The notes beneath the pieces were generated by a model. That model saw only the letters and a program-made list of their open reading frames with translations, ran no database searches and had not been told where the DNA came from. A stretch of 64,000 bases of DNA from Plantago major (Eukaryota; Streptophyta; Magnoliopsida; Lamiales; Plantaginaceae): contig CM048840.1 in NCBI GenBank assembly GCA_026545765.1, positions 31,314,765 through 31,378,764 of the forward strand, read 5' to 3'. The position numbers were made by a program, and so were the translations under genes. Below, in pieces: positions 1 to 11,820 of the stretch; the first letter of the stretch is position 1; each line of letters opens with the position of its first letter.

Positions 1-1463
1 GGTGACAAGAAGGACAGAAGAAATTACAAAAGAAATCAAAGGGCCTTACTGACTGAAGAAAGGAAGAAGATTCAAATCCAACTTGATGCTCTAGATATTG
101 AGACAGATTCTGAAGATGGAGATTCAGATAACTCAAACCTGCCATCACCAGAATTATGTGGAATCACCCACAACGTAATCGACTTCGGCCTTAAGAAGAA
201 TGAAATGTGTGGAGTTCTTTGAGATTCGTCAGACATCTCCAACATTGAAATGTGTCTTATGGCTGATGAGGTAACTAACATTTCACAATTTATGTACTAT
301 GAGAGTGATGATGGAATTGAGGATCTGGAGTTAATTAGGAGTGAATTGGATCGTTATGAGAAAGAATTTCTGGAAGCACAATCCAAAACCAGAATTCTAG
401 AGGAAAGCAAAGAAACTCTTGAAAAAGAGGTTTCTGAGCTAACCAGGGTATCTGAGAACAAGAGCGCTGAAATAGCCCTTCTGAAAAGTCAGATATCTGA
501 AAATGAAAATTTTCACAAACTAGCCTTGGATGAACTTAATAAGAAAATGATGAAGCTGCTTTCTGAGAATGAGGAACTTCGAAAGAAAGAGCTATCCTTC
601 CAATCTTATGCAAAGGCTAGTGACACTCTCACTGAGGTTCAATCATATCTGAGAGATCCCTCTGAGAAAGGTGGACTTGGACTTGATGAACAATCAAGCA
701 ATTCGTCTCCTCTGAAGAAGGGTGATGATAGGTTGACCTTTGTAAAAAGTCAACAGAATGGTTCTTCAACCACCTATAGCATTGGTCAGAAAGCTAGGGT
801 AGTTGACAAAGGAAAAGGAGTAGCAACTCAGCCTTTGAAAGAACAACAAGTTCACAAGAATTAAGTGGATAAGGTTTCTGAAAAGAAACACAACCCTCAG
901 ACATGCAACCATCCACCGTGCTATATTACTAAGAAGGGAAGAATTGCTGGAATAGGCAAATTCTCAACTACACCATTTTATGAAAATAAAGATGGTGCAG
1001 AAACTAGTAAGGCTTCTGAAGACCGCATTCAGAAAGCCAAAGGTGTTCGAAATGGCATTGGCTATCGTGTTATTGGAAAAGTCCTTTTACAACAATACAA
1101 GGAAGGACAAGAACAATGGCGCAAGGCTGATATTGCACGTAGCAATAAATAGAAGTGGAAGAAATCTCAAACCACTGAAAAACTGAATGCCAAAGCTAGA
1201 AGGAACCTGGCCAGAAAGGCTAAGTTTGCTGAAAAGCAACCCCAGAAACCCAGGATCCAGAAAGCACCAAAGGGAACACCTAGAAACACCCCAAGAAGGA
1301 AGATTGAGATCAAAATTACTAATTTCATTGCATCTCCTTCTGATCAAGTTAGACAAAAACAAACTCCCAAGAAATTCACTAAAATGTGGATTCCTACTGG
1401 AAGAATGTTTAGTCTAAATGGTTCTATCTCTGAAGCAAGAACCTAACTCCTGTTTCCTGTTTT
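1..1463 (+). pseudogene. Gag remnant of Sirevirus-like Ty1-copia element
   Basis: This is the C-terminal part of a long gag polyprotein; its start lies left of the window. Reading frame 1 is continuous from base 1 to about 1443 apart from stops at 220-222 (TGA), 862-864 (TAA), 1150-1152 (TAG) and 1444-1446 (TAA). The first residues (GDKKDRRNYKRNQRA) match those just after the zinc knuckle of the inverted gag fragment at 12632-13446, so the window begins just downstream of the nucleocapsid motif. Bases 300-620 encode a Glu/Lys/Leu-rich segment with coiled-coil character. A long coiled-coil gag is typical of the Sirevirus/SIRE lineage (family knowledge). The product would be capsid protein, but with four stops this copy is dead. 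Confidence 0.8.
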
Positions 1464-2503
1464 GTGCAGAACGCCTCTTGGACTAAGGCTCAATGGCTAT
1501 TTGATAGTGGATGCGGAAAGCACATGACAGGAGACAAAGCAAATCTGGTCAACTACAAAGCTTGCAACCTTTGGACGGACGCCAGTTCGATTTGGAGGAG
1601 AATTAAATCCCTCTCTGGGATTTGGCAACGTCAAATTAGGATCTTTAACAATTACTGACGTATTACATGTTAAGGGTTTGAAATACAATCTATTTAGCAT
1701 GAGCCAGTTTGCAGACAAGGGATTCACTGTGAAATTCAAAGCAAAGTTTTGCAAACTTATTGACAATGAGTCAAAGCGATCTTGGTTGCTTTCGGCGAAA
1801 AGGTAGTCTTTATGTTGCCGATTGGGCATACGCCACAATCAAGAATGTCTCATGGTGAGTCAATCTGGTCACACTGAAGAGCCTTTGGTTATGGCACAAA
1901 AGAATGAGTCACTTGAACTTCAAAACTCTGAACAAACTTGCCAAGAAAGAGTTAGTGGTTGGCCTTCCCAAAACATCTTTCAGAAAGGATGGTATCTGTT
2001 CTGCCTGTCAGATGGGGAAACAATCTAAGATCTCCTTCAAGTCCAAAATCAGACACTCTAGTGTTAGACCACTGCAACTATTACACATGGATCTTTTTGA
2101 ATCATCTGTAACTAGTTATGCAGGAAAGAAGTATGGTCTGGTTGTTGTAGATGACTTCTCAAGATTCACTTGGGTTGTCTTTCTGAAGCACAAATCTGAT
2201 GCTAGGGTGGAGATACCAAACTTGCTAAATAAGCTTGAAGTCATGAAAAATGACAAGGTATCTGCAATCAGAACAGACCATGGTACTGAATTTGTCAACC
2301 AGTACATAAAGGAGTTTTGTACCAGCAAAAGTATACAACATCAACTTTCCTCTGTAAGAACACCACAACAAAATGGTGTTGCAGAAAGGAAAAATAGAAC
2401 CCTTAAAGAAGCAGCAAGGACAATGTTGGTTGACACTGAAATAAGTGAAATTTATTGGGTTGAAGGCATAAAACAACAGATTACACTCGTAATGTATGTT
2501 TGA
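1464..2503 (+). pseudogene. Copia protease and integrase (frameshifted)
   Basis: The aspartic protease signature DSGCGKHMTGD lies near 1505-1535, preceded by WLF as in copia proteases. The frame breaks near 1580 and again near 1770-1900. From 1904 the frame opens into the pre-integrase and integrase domains: the zinc-binding pair ...MSHLNFKTL and CSACQMGKQ, then the core with LLHMDLFE (first Asp), IRTDHGTEF (second Asp) and NGVAERKNRTLKE (catalytic Glu). All three DDE residues are present. The frame shifts again near 2465, after which the integrase C-terminus continues at 2500. The domain order PR-IN-RT-RH defines Ty1-copia. At least three frameshifts make it non-functional. Confidence 0.85.
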
Positions 2504-3564
2504 TAAACAAACACCATGACAAGACCCCTTATGAGCTCTTGGTTGGTAGACCCCCTAATATTAAACATCTAAAAGTGTTTGGTTGTAGATGTTTTGTTCT
2601 TAACAATGGAAAAGAGTATCTAAGAACATTTCAACCAAAGGCAGATGAAGGAGTGTTTCTTGGTTATTCTATGAATAGCAGAGCTTATAGAGTTTACAAC
2701 AAAAGAACAAAGAAGATTGAAGAATCAGTTCATGTTGTATTCTATGAAGAAAGCAAGAAATCACCCCTTGCTGATGAACTCTCAGAAAGGTTCAAGGAAC
2801 TAATGTTAAAGGATTCTGAAGAAGAACCCTTAGAAAGGAAAAATATCATTATGGAGAGAGAGGATGACTCTGACGAAGAAAAGCATGAAATGCCTAGTAA
2901 CAACCAGATGATTCTCAGACATGATGAAGAATTTCCTATGAGATTTCCAGAAATGGAAACTGAAGATGTTCATCAGAGAGCTAATTCTGGAAATGACCTC
3001 TCTGACAGGCATGTCTCAGAAAGCCCTCACACTGAGCAAGTGTCAGACATTCAACGCCCTTCTGTGGTACAAAATGTCATAGATACTGAAGAAGTATCAA
3101 GTCATAATCATAGTGATTCACATTCAGATCACATAGATGTTGACCCTACTAGCCCCAAACCCATGATGAGATGGATCAAGGATCATCCTGCAAAGGATGT
3201 GATTGGACCAATCAATCAAGGTGTTAGGACTAGGAGAGCAATAGCCGAAAATGATAATTCTCTCTTTGGATGTTTCATCTCAAACATTGACCCTAAAACT
3301 ATTGAAGAAGCATTAAGAGACCAAGACTGGATCTCTGCAATGCAAGAAGAGTTGGATCAGTTTGAAAGAAACAAAGTTTGGAAACTAGTTCCATTTGTAG
3401 AAGGAATATCTGTGATTGGAACCAAGTGGGTTTTCAGAAACAAGATGAATGAATCTGGTGAAATAACCAGAAACAAAGCAAGGTTGGTTGCCAAGGGATT
3501 CACCCAGACTGAAGGCTTAGATTTTGTGAGTCATATGCACCAGTTGCCAGATTGGATGCGATAA
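2500..3564 (+). pseudogene. Copia integrase C-terminus and N-terminal reverse transcriptase
   Basis: The frame continues the integrase C-terminus (LINKHHDKTPYELL, then FGCRCFVLN and FLGYSMNSRAYRVYN, the typical copia GKGY-like tail). An acidic linker follows at about 2760-3180, then the RT start: EALRDQDWISAMQEEL, WKLVPF, GTKWVFRNKMNESG and [16 protein letters not shown]. The reading frame is lost near 3525-3550, where the conserved Pro/Val stretch of RT should follow. The RT palm continues one frame over in the next entry. Identification as copia pol is secure; the product is broken. Confidence 0.85.
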
Positions 3565-4823
3565 GACTCTTTCTGGCCTTTGCAGCTCATAAAGACTTTA
3601 AAGTTTATCAGATGGATGTTAAAAGTGCATTCTTGAATGGTGAACTTGCTGAGGAAGTCTATGTAGAACAACCACCTGGTTTTGAAGTTTCCTCAGAAAG
3701 TAGAATGGTCTACAAGCTACAGAAAGCTCTATATGGACTGAAACAGGCTCCAAGAGCATGGTATGACACTCTGGCCAAATACCTTCTGGAAAGTGGTTTC
3801 AAGAAAGGTGAAGTTGATAAAACTTTATTTACCTTAAATCATGATGGGAAACTGCTCTTAGTTCAAGTATATGTTGATGACATCATATTTGGATCTAAGG
3901 ACAAGCAACTTTGTGATGACTTTGCAAATCTCATGAAAAGTAAATTCGAGATGAGCATGATGGGAGAATTGAACTATTTCCTAGGATTGCAAGTCAAGCA
4001 ACTCAATGATGGAATATTCATTAGTCAGACAAAGTATGCAAAAGACATGCTCACAAAGTTCAATCTTAAGCCTTCTGAAAAGAATGCTAAGATACCTATG
4101 AGCATAGGAACCAAGATGACCTATACTGAATCAGATAAAAGTGTTGATGAACACAAGTATAGGAAATTGATAGGTTCACTACTTTACCTTACTGCAAGCA
4201 GACCTGATATCCAATATGCAGTTGGTGTGTGTGCTAGATTTCAAACAAATCCGATGCAATCACACTACAACATTGCTATGAAAATATTAAGGTATGTGAA
4301 AGGTACAGTAGATGTAGGTTTGTGGTACCCTAAAGGAAGTGGATTGAGTTTGGCTGGTTATTCAGATGCTGATTATGCTGGATCAATGCTTGATAGGAAG
4401 AGTACCTCAGGAACTTGTCAATTTCTGGGAGCTAGACTTATCTCATGGTTTAGCAAGAAACAAAACTCAATTGCAACTTCTACCACAGAGGCTGAATATA
4501 TTGCTGCTGGTTGTTGTGCAACACAAATTCTGTGGATTCAACAACAACTCAGAGATTATGGACTCAATGAAGAGAAAACTCCCATTTTCTGTGATAACAC
4601 AAGTGCTATTGCAATCACACAGAACCCCAAATTCCATGCCAGAACAAAGCACATTGATGTTAGACACCACTTCATCAGAGACCATGTTGAAAAAGGCAAT
4701 ATAGAGATACTCAAGATTGGCACAGAAGACCAACTTGCATATATCTTCACCAAGCCCCTACAGGAAAGCCGGTTCTTGACCTTAAGACATAATCTTGGAT
4801 TAATGGAGTTGCCTAAGGACTGA
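3552..4823 (+). pseudogene. Copia reverse transcriptase palm and RNase H
   Basis: An open stretch of 423 codons carries the RT palm ([13 protein letters not shown], then [13 protein letters not shown]) and the catalytic motif YVDDIIFGS near 3870-3895. RNase H follows with YSDADYAG (near 4370), TEAEYIAA (near 4490), CDNTSAIAI and the closing [17 protein letters not shown]. The RNase H acidic residues are present. Pol ends in an ordinary TGA at 4821-4823. This is the best preserved part of the element; it is scored as a pseudogene only because it is out of frame with the upstream domains. Confidence 0.88.
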
Positions 4824-5755
4824 AAAATGTCCTGAATCTCTAAAGTCTGAGTAAGCAAGGTAGAAAAGAAGTAGGCCTCTGAGAACATGCTCTCAGAAAG
4901 CCAAGGTGTTAAGAAGTGATGCAAAGGTTTCTGAGTAGCAACACTCAGAAAGGCAAAACATTTCTGGATCGGGTATTCAGAAAGGCAAAGGTTGGTACAC
5001 ACTCAATGAGTAAATAAGACTAGAACTTACTTACTAAGAGTGGGTCAAATGCATTCAAACAACTGAAGTTTCTGATTCTTGAATTCAGGAAACTATTTAG
5101 TCATAAAGAGAAAAGACACATAAAGCCCGGAAAAAGTATAAGTTTTGGGAGTCAAACATGTCCAATGTCTTGTATTTTTGCCATTTTTATGATAAATAAT
5201 ATAATGATAAGGACTTAACTTTCAGAATGATAAGCTCAAACGATTAGTGTTCCTACTCTTTACTAAATGACACAATGAATGTGGCAAATTAAAAATCCAT
5301 CAAGTCGGCACAATACCATTTGTTGATTGATATCATTACAAGATATTCAATATAAACCCTTGATGTATAAACGTTTGATCTCAACGGCTGAGATTAAAAC
5401 AAAGCAAGTAATGTCTGTTGAGAAATACATACATGGCCCACTAAGCATTTAATGAAGTACAAATTTCGTACCACGCCTATGCAGATACAAAGACACGCAT
5501 TCATATTCAGCTATATGTATGTTGTATCTATGTACGATTTGTCTGCTATATACATAGGAATTGGGCAAAAGACAAACACTTTTACCAAATCCAAAATTTC
5601 ATACTTGCATCAAAATAGCAAAATCTCTCAAGATTTCTGCAAAACTTCTTCTGCAACTCAACTTCTTGTGCTTAGTCTTCTGAAAAGATAGACTAATCTC
5701 GATTATTCTTGCAAAACTCATCTGTAAACACTCACTCAAAGACTATATATAAGAG
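4824..5755 (+). other. Spacer between pol and accessory region
   Basis: About 930 bases without a credible ORF separate pol from the accessory reading frames. The first 200 bases carry CAGAAAG three times (4894, 4946 and 4978). Just before the next ATG lies CTATATATAAGAG (about 5742-5754), a TATA-like string that may be incidental. In Sireviruses this interval separates pol from the env-like ORF (family knowledge). A transcript start here is not demonstrated. Confidence 0.5.
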
Positions 5756-6983
5756 ATGGCACCAAAGAAGATGACCACCAAGGCCGCATCATCTGCTCTT
5801 GCTGAAAAGCAAGGAGGAAAAGAACTCAAGGTGTTGAATAAATGCCTTCTAGGAGAGTTTACCCCTTCTGACTGGAATCCAAGTCACAAGATGAATTGGG
5901 GAGCTTTTCTTGTGAAGAAATATGTTTCTGCAGTCATTTCTTCAAAAGCAGATAGAAAACTGATATTGGAAATGTTGAAAAGTTCCCATATCTACAAGTT
6001 TCTGTGTGCTGCACCCAGTGGACTTTCCACACTGGATGTGTTGGAGTTCTACAACAACTCCAAAATCTTAACAAAAGTTGTGAATGATGTAGAAGAGAAG
6101 TACATGCAGACTGAAGTTCAAGGACAAGAAATTGTCCTAGACTGCAAGACTTTCTGGAACTTATTCCGATTGAAAAATCGAGGAACAATCGACGACATCA
6201 ACATCAGGGATGCCTCCATGATTCAAAGTGTTAAGGAGCTATTTGAGGCAATCCAGATTGAAAATGCAAAGGGTTGCCCAGCAAACTTTGTTCAAAGCCA
6301 TCGTAACCAGTCATCTCCAGAAACACTAGAGTACTTTGGCTCTCATTCTGGTCCGTTGCTTTGATGGCAACAAAGGTGGAGTAGACCAGATAAGCATGGA
6401 GAGATGGATGATGATGCATCTTCTAAATAAGAAGCATGAAGGGCAGGAAACCCACTTTAATTGGGGGAAGTACGCCTACAACAAATTTCTTGGGCACATT
6501 GAGGAATTTGAGCCTAAAATCATCAATGGCCTTGCTGAGACAAAGGCCAATATGCATTTTGGTCTCAGAATTTGCTACATTCTGGAAACAATGGGAATAA
6601 CTCTCAGAAAGAGACAAGAAATCCCAGTCACCAACTCTCTTTTCAGACATGCCTTTGAAGAAAAGGAGAGAATTGCTGCTGAGAAAGCTCAGAAAGAGGC
6701 AGAAGAGCTTGAAGCTGCCCAGCAAGGTGAAGAGGTCTCTGAGCAAGCTCCTGCTCAACCTCCAGTTGCCAAGAGAAAGAGGACTCAAAGCAAGAAAGCC
6801 TCCAAGTCCCAAAGTGTACAAAAAGCACAACCTTCGGAGACAAGATCTCGAAGATGTTGTTCGCCGAAAAGGCAAAACCAGAAGCCCCAAGAATTCCGAG
6901 ACAATTGCCGCCGAAATCTCCGAGATGATAGAAATATCATAGATGGGTCACCCCAACTGACAGTGACTCTGATGATGATGTAG
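5756..6983 (+). pseudogene. Accessory (env-position) protein of the copia element, N-terminal part
   Basis: A first frame runs 5756-6364 from ATG (MAPKKMTTKAASSALAEK) and continues one frame over at 6336-6983, so there is one frameshift near 6340-6360. The protein begins basic, then has a globular stretch (NWGAFLVKKYV, FLCAAPSGLSTLDVLEFY, TFWNLFRLKNRGTIDDINI) resembling the putative plant transposon protein domain often annotated near retroelements. An Ala/Glu/Lys-rich helix and a basic KRKRTQSKKASK cluster (possible nuclear signal) follow. There is no signal peptide or membrane segment, so although it sits where Sireviruses carry an env-like ORF, nothing visible supports an envelope protein. 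The family assignment is tentative. Confidence 0.6.
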
Positions 6984-8140
6984 TACTTACACAAGTATTC
7001 AAAAAGTCCAGCATTGAGACCCATGGAGGAGCATCAAGCTCAGCCCCTCAGAAAGAAAGGAGCCCCTCTGTCCAGCAGAAAGAAGAAGGCCTGGAAGAGG
7101 AAGATAGAGTGATGGAAGATGTTGACATTGCTTCCACATTCACATTGTCAGCACTTAATGTGGCTGAAGAAAACCCTGTTCTTGAACAGGTTCCTCAACC
7201 TTCTGAGAGAGCTCAACTCTCAAAAAGGGATCAAACTGAGATGGAGACTCAGAAAGATATTGTAGAGGAGACCAACAATGAGCAAAGAGAGGCTGTGGAA
7301 ACTCCACTAGTCCAAGTGACCCAAACTCAGCCTGACTCTATTCAGGTAACAAAAGCAGTTTGTATCTAACTTGTCAACATTAAAATGTTAACTTGTTACT
7401 CATAAGCTTCATTTGTTACATGCCAACTTGGAGACACAATTTCAGGGGGAAGAAAACTTGTCCACTCCCTTGAATCAAGAAGAGGTTCCTCCAACCTCAG
7501 AACATCAAGAAGAGCATGTTCCACAGGTAGTAAAAGTTATCTCTGAACAAGGAATAACTAACTAAAGTTGCTCTTATGTTCTAATATTCTTAATGTCTCT
7601 TCTTAGGCTACAACTGAGAAAGTAGTGGAGGTGGGACCAACACCCCAACACCAAGAGTTTCCATAGGCTGAAAAGTACTCTGAGGAAGTAGTTACTGAGC
7701 CTTCTGTTGAGAAGGTAAGTATCAGTAAACTTTCCTTAAGAAAATTTTGGTAAAATTCACTACTTAATCAATATGTTTGTTCTATCTTACAGGCTCAATC
7801 AGAAGAACACTTGGACGGAGAGAATGTGATCTCATCTCCTCCAAGAGAAACTAAAACTGCTGAACAAGCAGTATCTGAAGAAAAGATTCCAGAAACCCCC
7901 AAGGTTTCTGAGAAAGATGCCACTGAGCTTCCTCACTTGGAAGTTCAATCAGAAAGAAAGGATGCTGAGGATCAGACTTCTCCTCACATCAAGGTATCTG
8001 AGGCCTTTGTGCCCAAACAAGGTAAGTCCAAGCAAATGAGCTAGTGTTTCTACGGGTATGCTCGAAAGCTTACTTTTGCACAGATACTAACACAAGTAGT
8101 TTGAACAAAACTAACTTGATCCCTTTCTTCGTGCTCAAAG
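6961..8140 (+). pseudogene. Accessory protein middle part with three phase-0 introns
   Basis: Frame 2 is open from about 6962 to 7345 and then interrupted by three GT-AG introns. These are 7346-7445 (CAG|GTAACA ... TTTCAG), 7527-7606 (CAG|GTAGTA ... TTCTTAG) and 7715-7792 (AAG|GTAAGT ... CTTACAG). The exons between them are 7446-7526 (27 codons) and 7607-7714 (36 codons), both exact multiples of three. The following exon from 7793 stays in phase for 76 codons to about 8020. A fourth donor-like GTAAGT at 8022 and an acceptor near 8140 are less certain because the phases do not match. The encoded segment is Glu/Gln/Pro/Ser rich and of no recognised family. One in-frame TAG lies in the second internal exon, near 7664. 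Confidence 0.6.
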
Positions 8141-10421
8141 TCTAGTGCCACTCAACTTACTCCAAGCCATTAAGAAGCACACTCTCAAGAAACATCTAAA
8201 GTGCTTGAACAATGGCGTAAACTTCGAAAGGCCGATCTTTCTGAAATTGCAAGAGTAATTGACATCCCAGAGAAAAGGGCCATAGCAATCAATCTGGAAG
8301 ACCATATCCATGCTATGTTTCCCACAGAATCATATTCTTTTGCCACTCTGATGGATGATAACTTCTTAAATGAAGTAGCACAAAGACTCCTAGCAGACTT
8401 TCAAGCTGCTGATGCTCAAACCCAAGAGCAGATGGTGACCCATCCTGCCTTGCCCAGCAAGCTCACAACCTACCCTTCTGAGCAAGAAGAAGTAAATGGG
8501 AGGATGATCACACTTCCTAATGTGATCAACCTGGTTTCTGAAGATGAGAAGGAAACTGATGAGAATGATTACCAAGAACCTCCTTCTGAGCATCCAAGTC
8601 AAGAAGACAAGAAAAAGGATGATGATGATGATCCCCAACCTGGAAACGGCGGGATTCAGAAAATTAGCAAAGGAAGTGCAAAAAAGGCTACTCCTTCCAA
8701 CGCTCAGAAAGCCCCATCATCATCACCACAAAAAGTCTCATCAAAATACCCAACAGGCTGAACAAGACACAATTGAAGAAATCACAGCCACTGAGTTCAG
8801 GATTGAACAACTCAGATTTAAGTTGGAAGAGGAGAAGAGAATCAACTTAGAGTGTCAAGCTCTTGTTGAAGAAAAGGAAGCCAAACTCGAAAAGCTCAGA
8901 GAAGCTAATGCTAAGGAACTGGCACTCCTAGATGAGCAAAGGTTGTTGAAAAATGCCATCATCATCTTCTTTGAGATAGATGCCATGGATGACAATGATG
9001 ATGAAGAGCATTATGCTAAGGTCGCATCGTAAAGACCTTCTACTTCTCGTATACAAGATACTCAAAGGCAAACAAAAGATTGCCACTGCAAACAATCCAA
9101 GAAAAGGATTATGAGAATGATCTTTGAAATAAACCCAAACTTGATCTCCCAAGCGGAAGATGAGGCTAATCACTAAGGAAAAGCTAGCCTTACGGCGCCA
9201 AATTTTCTCTACTCCAGTGCTTCAAGAAGTGATGAGCACAGTCCGAGCAATTTTTCTTGAACTAAGAGATGACTTGTTGCTCAAGACAACTAAGTCCTAC
9301 AACATCCCGTAAGAGATGAAAGATTTGTCACGCATTGCTAAATAGAGCAACCAAAGATAGCTCTCTCGAAAGACTTAGCTCGATCAGGAAGAAGATCAAC
9401 AATGCCAATCAAGCACTAGCAGATGCTATTTATGCTACTCAACAAGCTGAGGCTATTCTAAAGCCTCTTGAATAGCTCAACAGAAAAGAGCAAGTGTTGG
9501 TTAGGCAAAACAAGGACATGAAAGAAGAAATCCAAGAATTGGTCAGGGTGCATAACAACCTCCAGAAGAACTTTGAATCACTCTCTGAAGCTTATGCTAT
9601 CATGAGTCAGTCATTCATGACTAAGGGGGGAAGGAGAGATGCCTCAGAAAGGCAGAGGAAGAAAAAGAAAACAATCAAATCTCCCCTCCTCAAGTCAACT
9701 AGTCATTAAGGACACCACTGGAGACACCCCTGCTGAAGAAGTTATTCCAGATCATCCAGCCAGAAAGCTGAGAAGTATGGTCACTAGGGGAACCAAGTCC
9801 CTTAGGATCTCAGATGGGAACAACCAGAAAGCTTCTGAAGAAGAAAATCAAGAAGAAGGTGAGGTAAGAGGTCAAGAGAGATGCAAGCCTCACAACTGGA
9901 ACATCAATGATGATGATGATGAGGATGAATCTGATACTGATGAACATCCACTTCACAAAAGAAGAAGGCAAGCAAGCCCCTTACAACCTCCTCTGGCAGC
10001 AAGGCCATTAGCAGCCAGAACCCCTTCTGGAAATACCAAGTCAATTCAAGGGACTTCCACCAGCACAACCCCAAGGCAGGAAGAAAGAGTCACAGGATCT
10101 CCTGACAGAAGGCCACCTAACAGAAAGGCTAGAAGGGATATTCAGTTTGGCAGAGCAAACAAAGAAACTCATCAAGAAAAGCCAACTGATGTCCACATTG
10201 AGTATGTGAAGACCAGTAATGAAGAGTCTTCATATAGGTGCATTCTGAACAAGAAAGGGTATTGGATTCTGGAACTGCAACATCTACTTGTCAATGATAA
10301 GTTTCCAACTCCCATCTTCAACCAGATCCTAAAATGGAGTGAAGGCAAGCCAAATTTGCTAAAACATGAGCACCTTCATGCCTGGCTAAACTTTGAGGTT
10401 GAAAAGAGAAATGATGCGTAA
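8141..10421 (+). pseudogene. Accessory protein C-terminal part: coiled coils and basic acidic linkers
   Basis: Frame 2 continues at 8141 (stop at 8171-8173) into an ORF to 8761, with a domain containing EQWRKLRKADLSEIARVI and an acidic DDDDD stretch. One frame over (to 9032) lies a clear coiled coil (FRIEQLRFKLEEEKRINLEC). Bases 9033-9490 are broken, with isolated coiled-coil fragments. A second coiled coil is at 9494-9709 (LVRVHNNLQKNFESLSEAY), followed by 9639-10421 with basic clusters and a conserved-looking tail (YRCILNKKGYWILELQHL). There are several frameshifts and stops. The composition suggests a structural or nucleic-acid-binding protein; the function is unknown. Confidence 0.55.
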
Positions 10422-10469
10422 AGATGGACCTTTCTTTTCCTTGTCCTTACCCTGCCGTAAGATGTAAAC

Positions 10470-10802
10470 ATGACAAGAAAACTGGATGGTACCTACAGCA
10501 AGCAGAACAAGCTAGGTGTTCATCCCTATGAGTCATTCTACATGACAAAGGATGAATATCTGGATGATATTCACTATCTGGAAGAAATATACAAGTATTT
10601 CAACCTATCTGAGCTGCAAGTAGACCATGCCTGGGTCTGGGGAAAATACTACTGGGTCAAACACTTTCTGAAGAAGAACTACAATCTTGGCAAGAGTTAC
10701 CATGAAATTTGTATCTTATCCAGAAAGACAGAACTTTCTGTCAGAAGGATACTTTATGACTATGTCCAAGAATGCAGAAAAGTGGATGATTATGTCAACT
10801 GA
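10470..10802 (+). pseudogene. Accessory protein C-terminal domain
   Basis: This 110-codon open frame is rich in Tyr and Trp (YEEIYKYF-like, DHAWVWGKYYWVKHFLKK), with no signal peptide or continuous hydrophobic helix. It follows the 8141-10421 part after 48 bases containing a stop and probably belongs to the same original protein. It is more compositionally globular than the rest, suggesting the original C-terminal domain. No family was recognised. Confidence 0.5.
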
Positions 10803-11218
10803 TCCAAAAGGTCTTTGAAGAACTTGAGGTTTCTGAACCTAAGTTAATTTTTGAAGACTTGAAGACTAGTATCTTAGAATGTTTACTTGGAGCTTGGACT
10901 CTCCTGTTGTTCTAATTTACTTAGTTTGTTTTGTTACTTTTTGTAATCTTGCTGACTGTTTCTAATTTTCTCTATCCTTAAAAGTTGCATCTTATTCTAT
11001 AATCTGTACCTATCTGAAGATCATACTCTCAGATACACTCTAATAGATGACAACTTATCAGCAAAGGTCACTTCTTGTGATTTGGTTGATGTTTACTTTC
11101 TGCACTTAATTCAACTAAAATTGAATATCATTTGAAATTATTAAGTGGTGGATTGTTTTCTCTTCCAGGATTACAACTTTGTAATAGTACTTTGAAAGAT
11201 AGTCATGGATGACTGATT
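10803..11218 (+). other. 3' untranslated region of the copia element
   Basis: About 400 T-rich bases lie between the last accessory frame and the polypurine tract. No ORF or RNA gene is visible. The position and base composition fit the 3' UTR of the element. Confidence 0.5.
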
Positions 11219-11234
11219 AAAAAAGGGAAAAATT
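11219..11234 (+). promoter_or_regulatory. Polypurine tract
   Basis: AAAAAAGGGAAAAATT lies directly before TGTTAGAAATATC. A purine run immediately upstream of a TG dinucleotide is where plus-strand DNA synthesis starts and marks the 3' LTR start. The call rests on position and sequence only. Confidence 0.65.
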
Positions 11235-11810
11235 TGTTAGAAATATCTGTTAGTATTTTGATCATTCATCACATGTTCCTATCTTAGCCAGAAAGGTGAT
11301 TAAGTACTCTTGGTTCACTTGAACATTGTAAAAGAGGAAATCACTGGGTATAATTAGTCTAGTAAATCTTGTATCAGGATTATAGGTCTCTGAGTGTAAT
11401 TTTTATTTCAAGAAGACCATGAAGATCAATCCTAGCAATGGAGCCTTTCTGAAGATTACAAGACCGGAGATTGCACAAGATTTATGAAGACACCAAGGTT
11501 TAGTCTCACTCGGAAAGACTATGTCCTTAATCCTTTCTTAAGTACAATTCGTTACTTTTGAAACATGATTCTGGAACATATGACATCATGAGTATGGAGC
11601 ATGTAAGCCATCAGAAAGGCTAATGTATCCGTTGAAGACTACAGGGCAAGAAATAGTACATATGCATTTATTGCATCGGCAGAAAAGCCGCTAAAGCACA
11701 GTCCTCTCTGAGATATGAGACAAGGACTTATGAGTACTCATTTCAAGATAAGTATAGACTGAATTTGAATTGTGTCTAACAGATAACATCCCGACGACTC
11801 TCTAATTCAT

Positions 11811-11820
11811 CTATAAATAT
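11811..11820 (+). promoter_or_regulatory. TATA box of the LTR
   Basis: CTATAAATAT is followed by a CA-rich start region (CACACACTTAGATC), a good plant core promoter match inside the LTR. It would drive the genomic RNA of the element. Confidence 0.5.

Noticed and set aside
5756-10802. Retroviral envelope gene
   Set aside because: No signal peptide, membrane helix or fusion peptide is visible; only the position is env-like.
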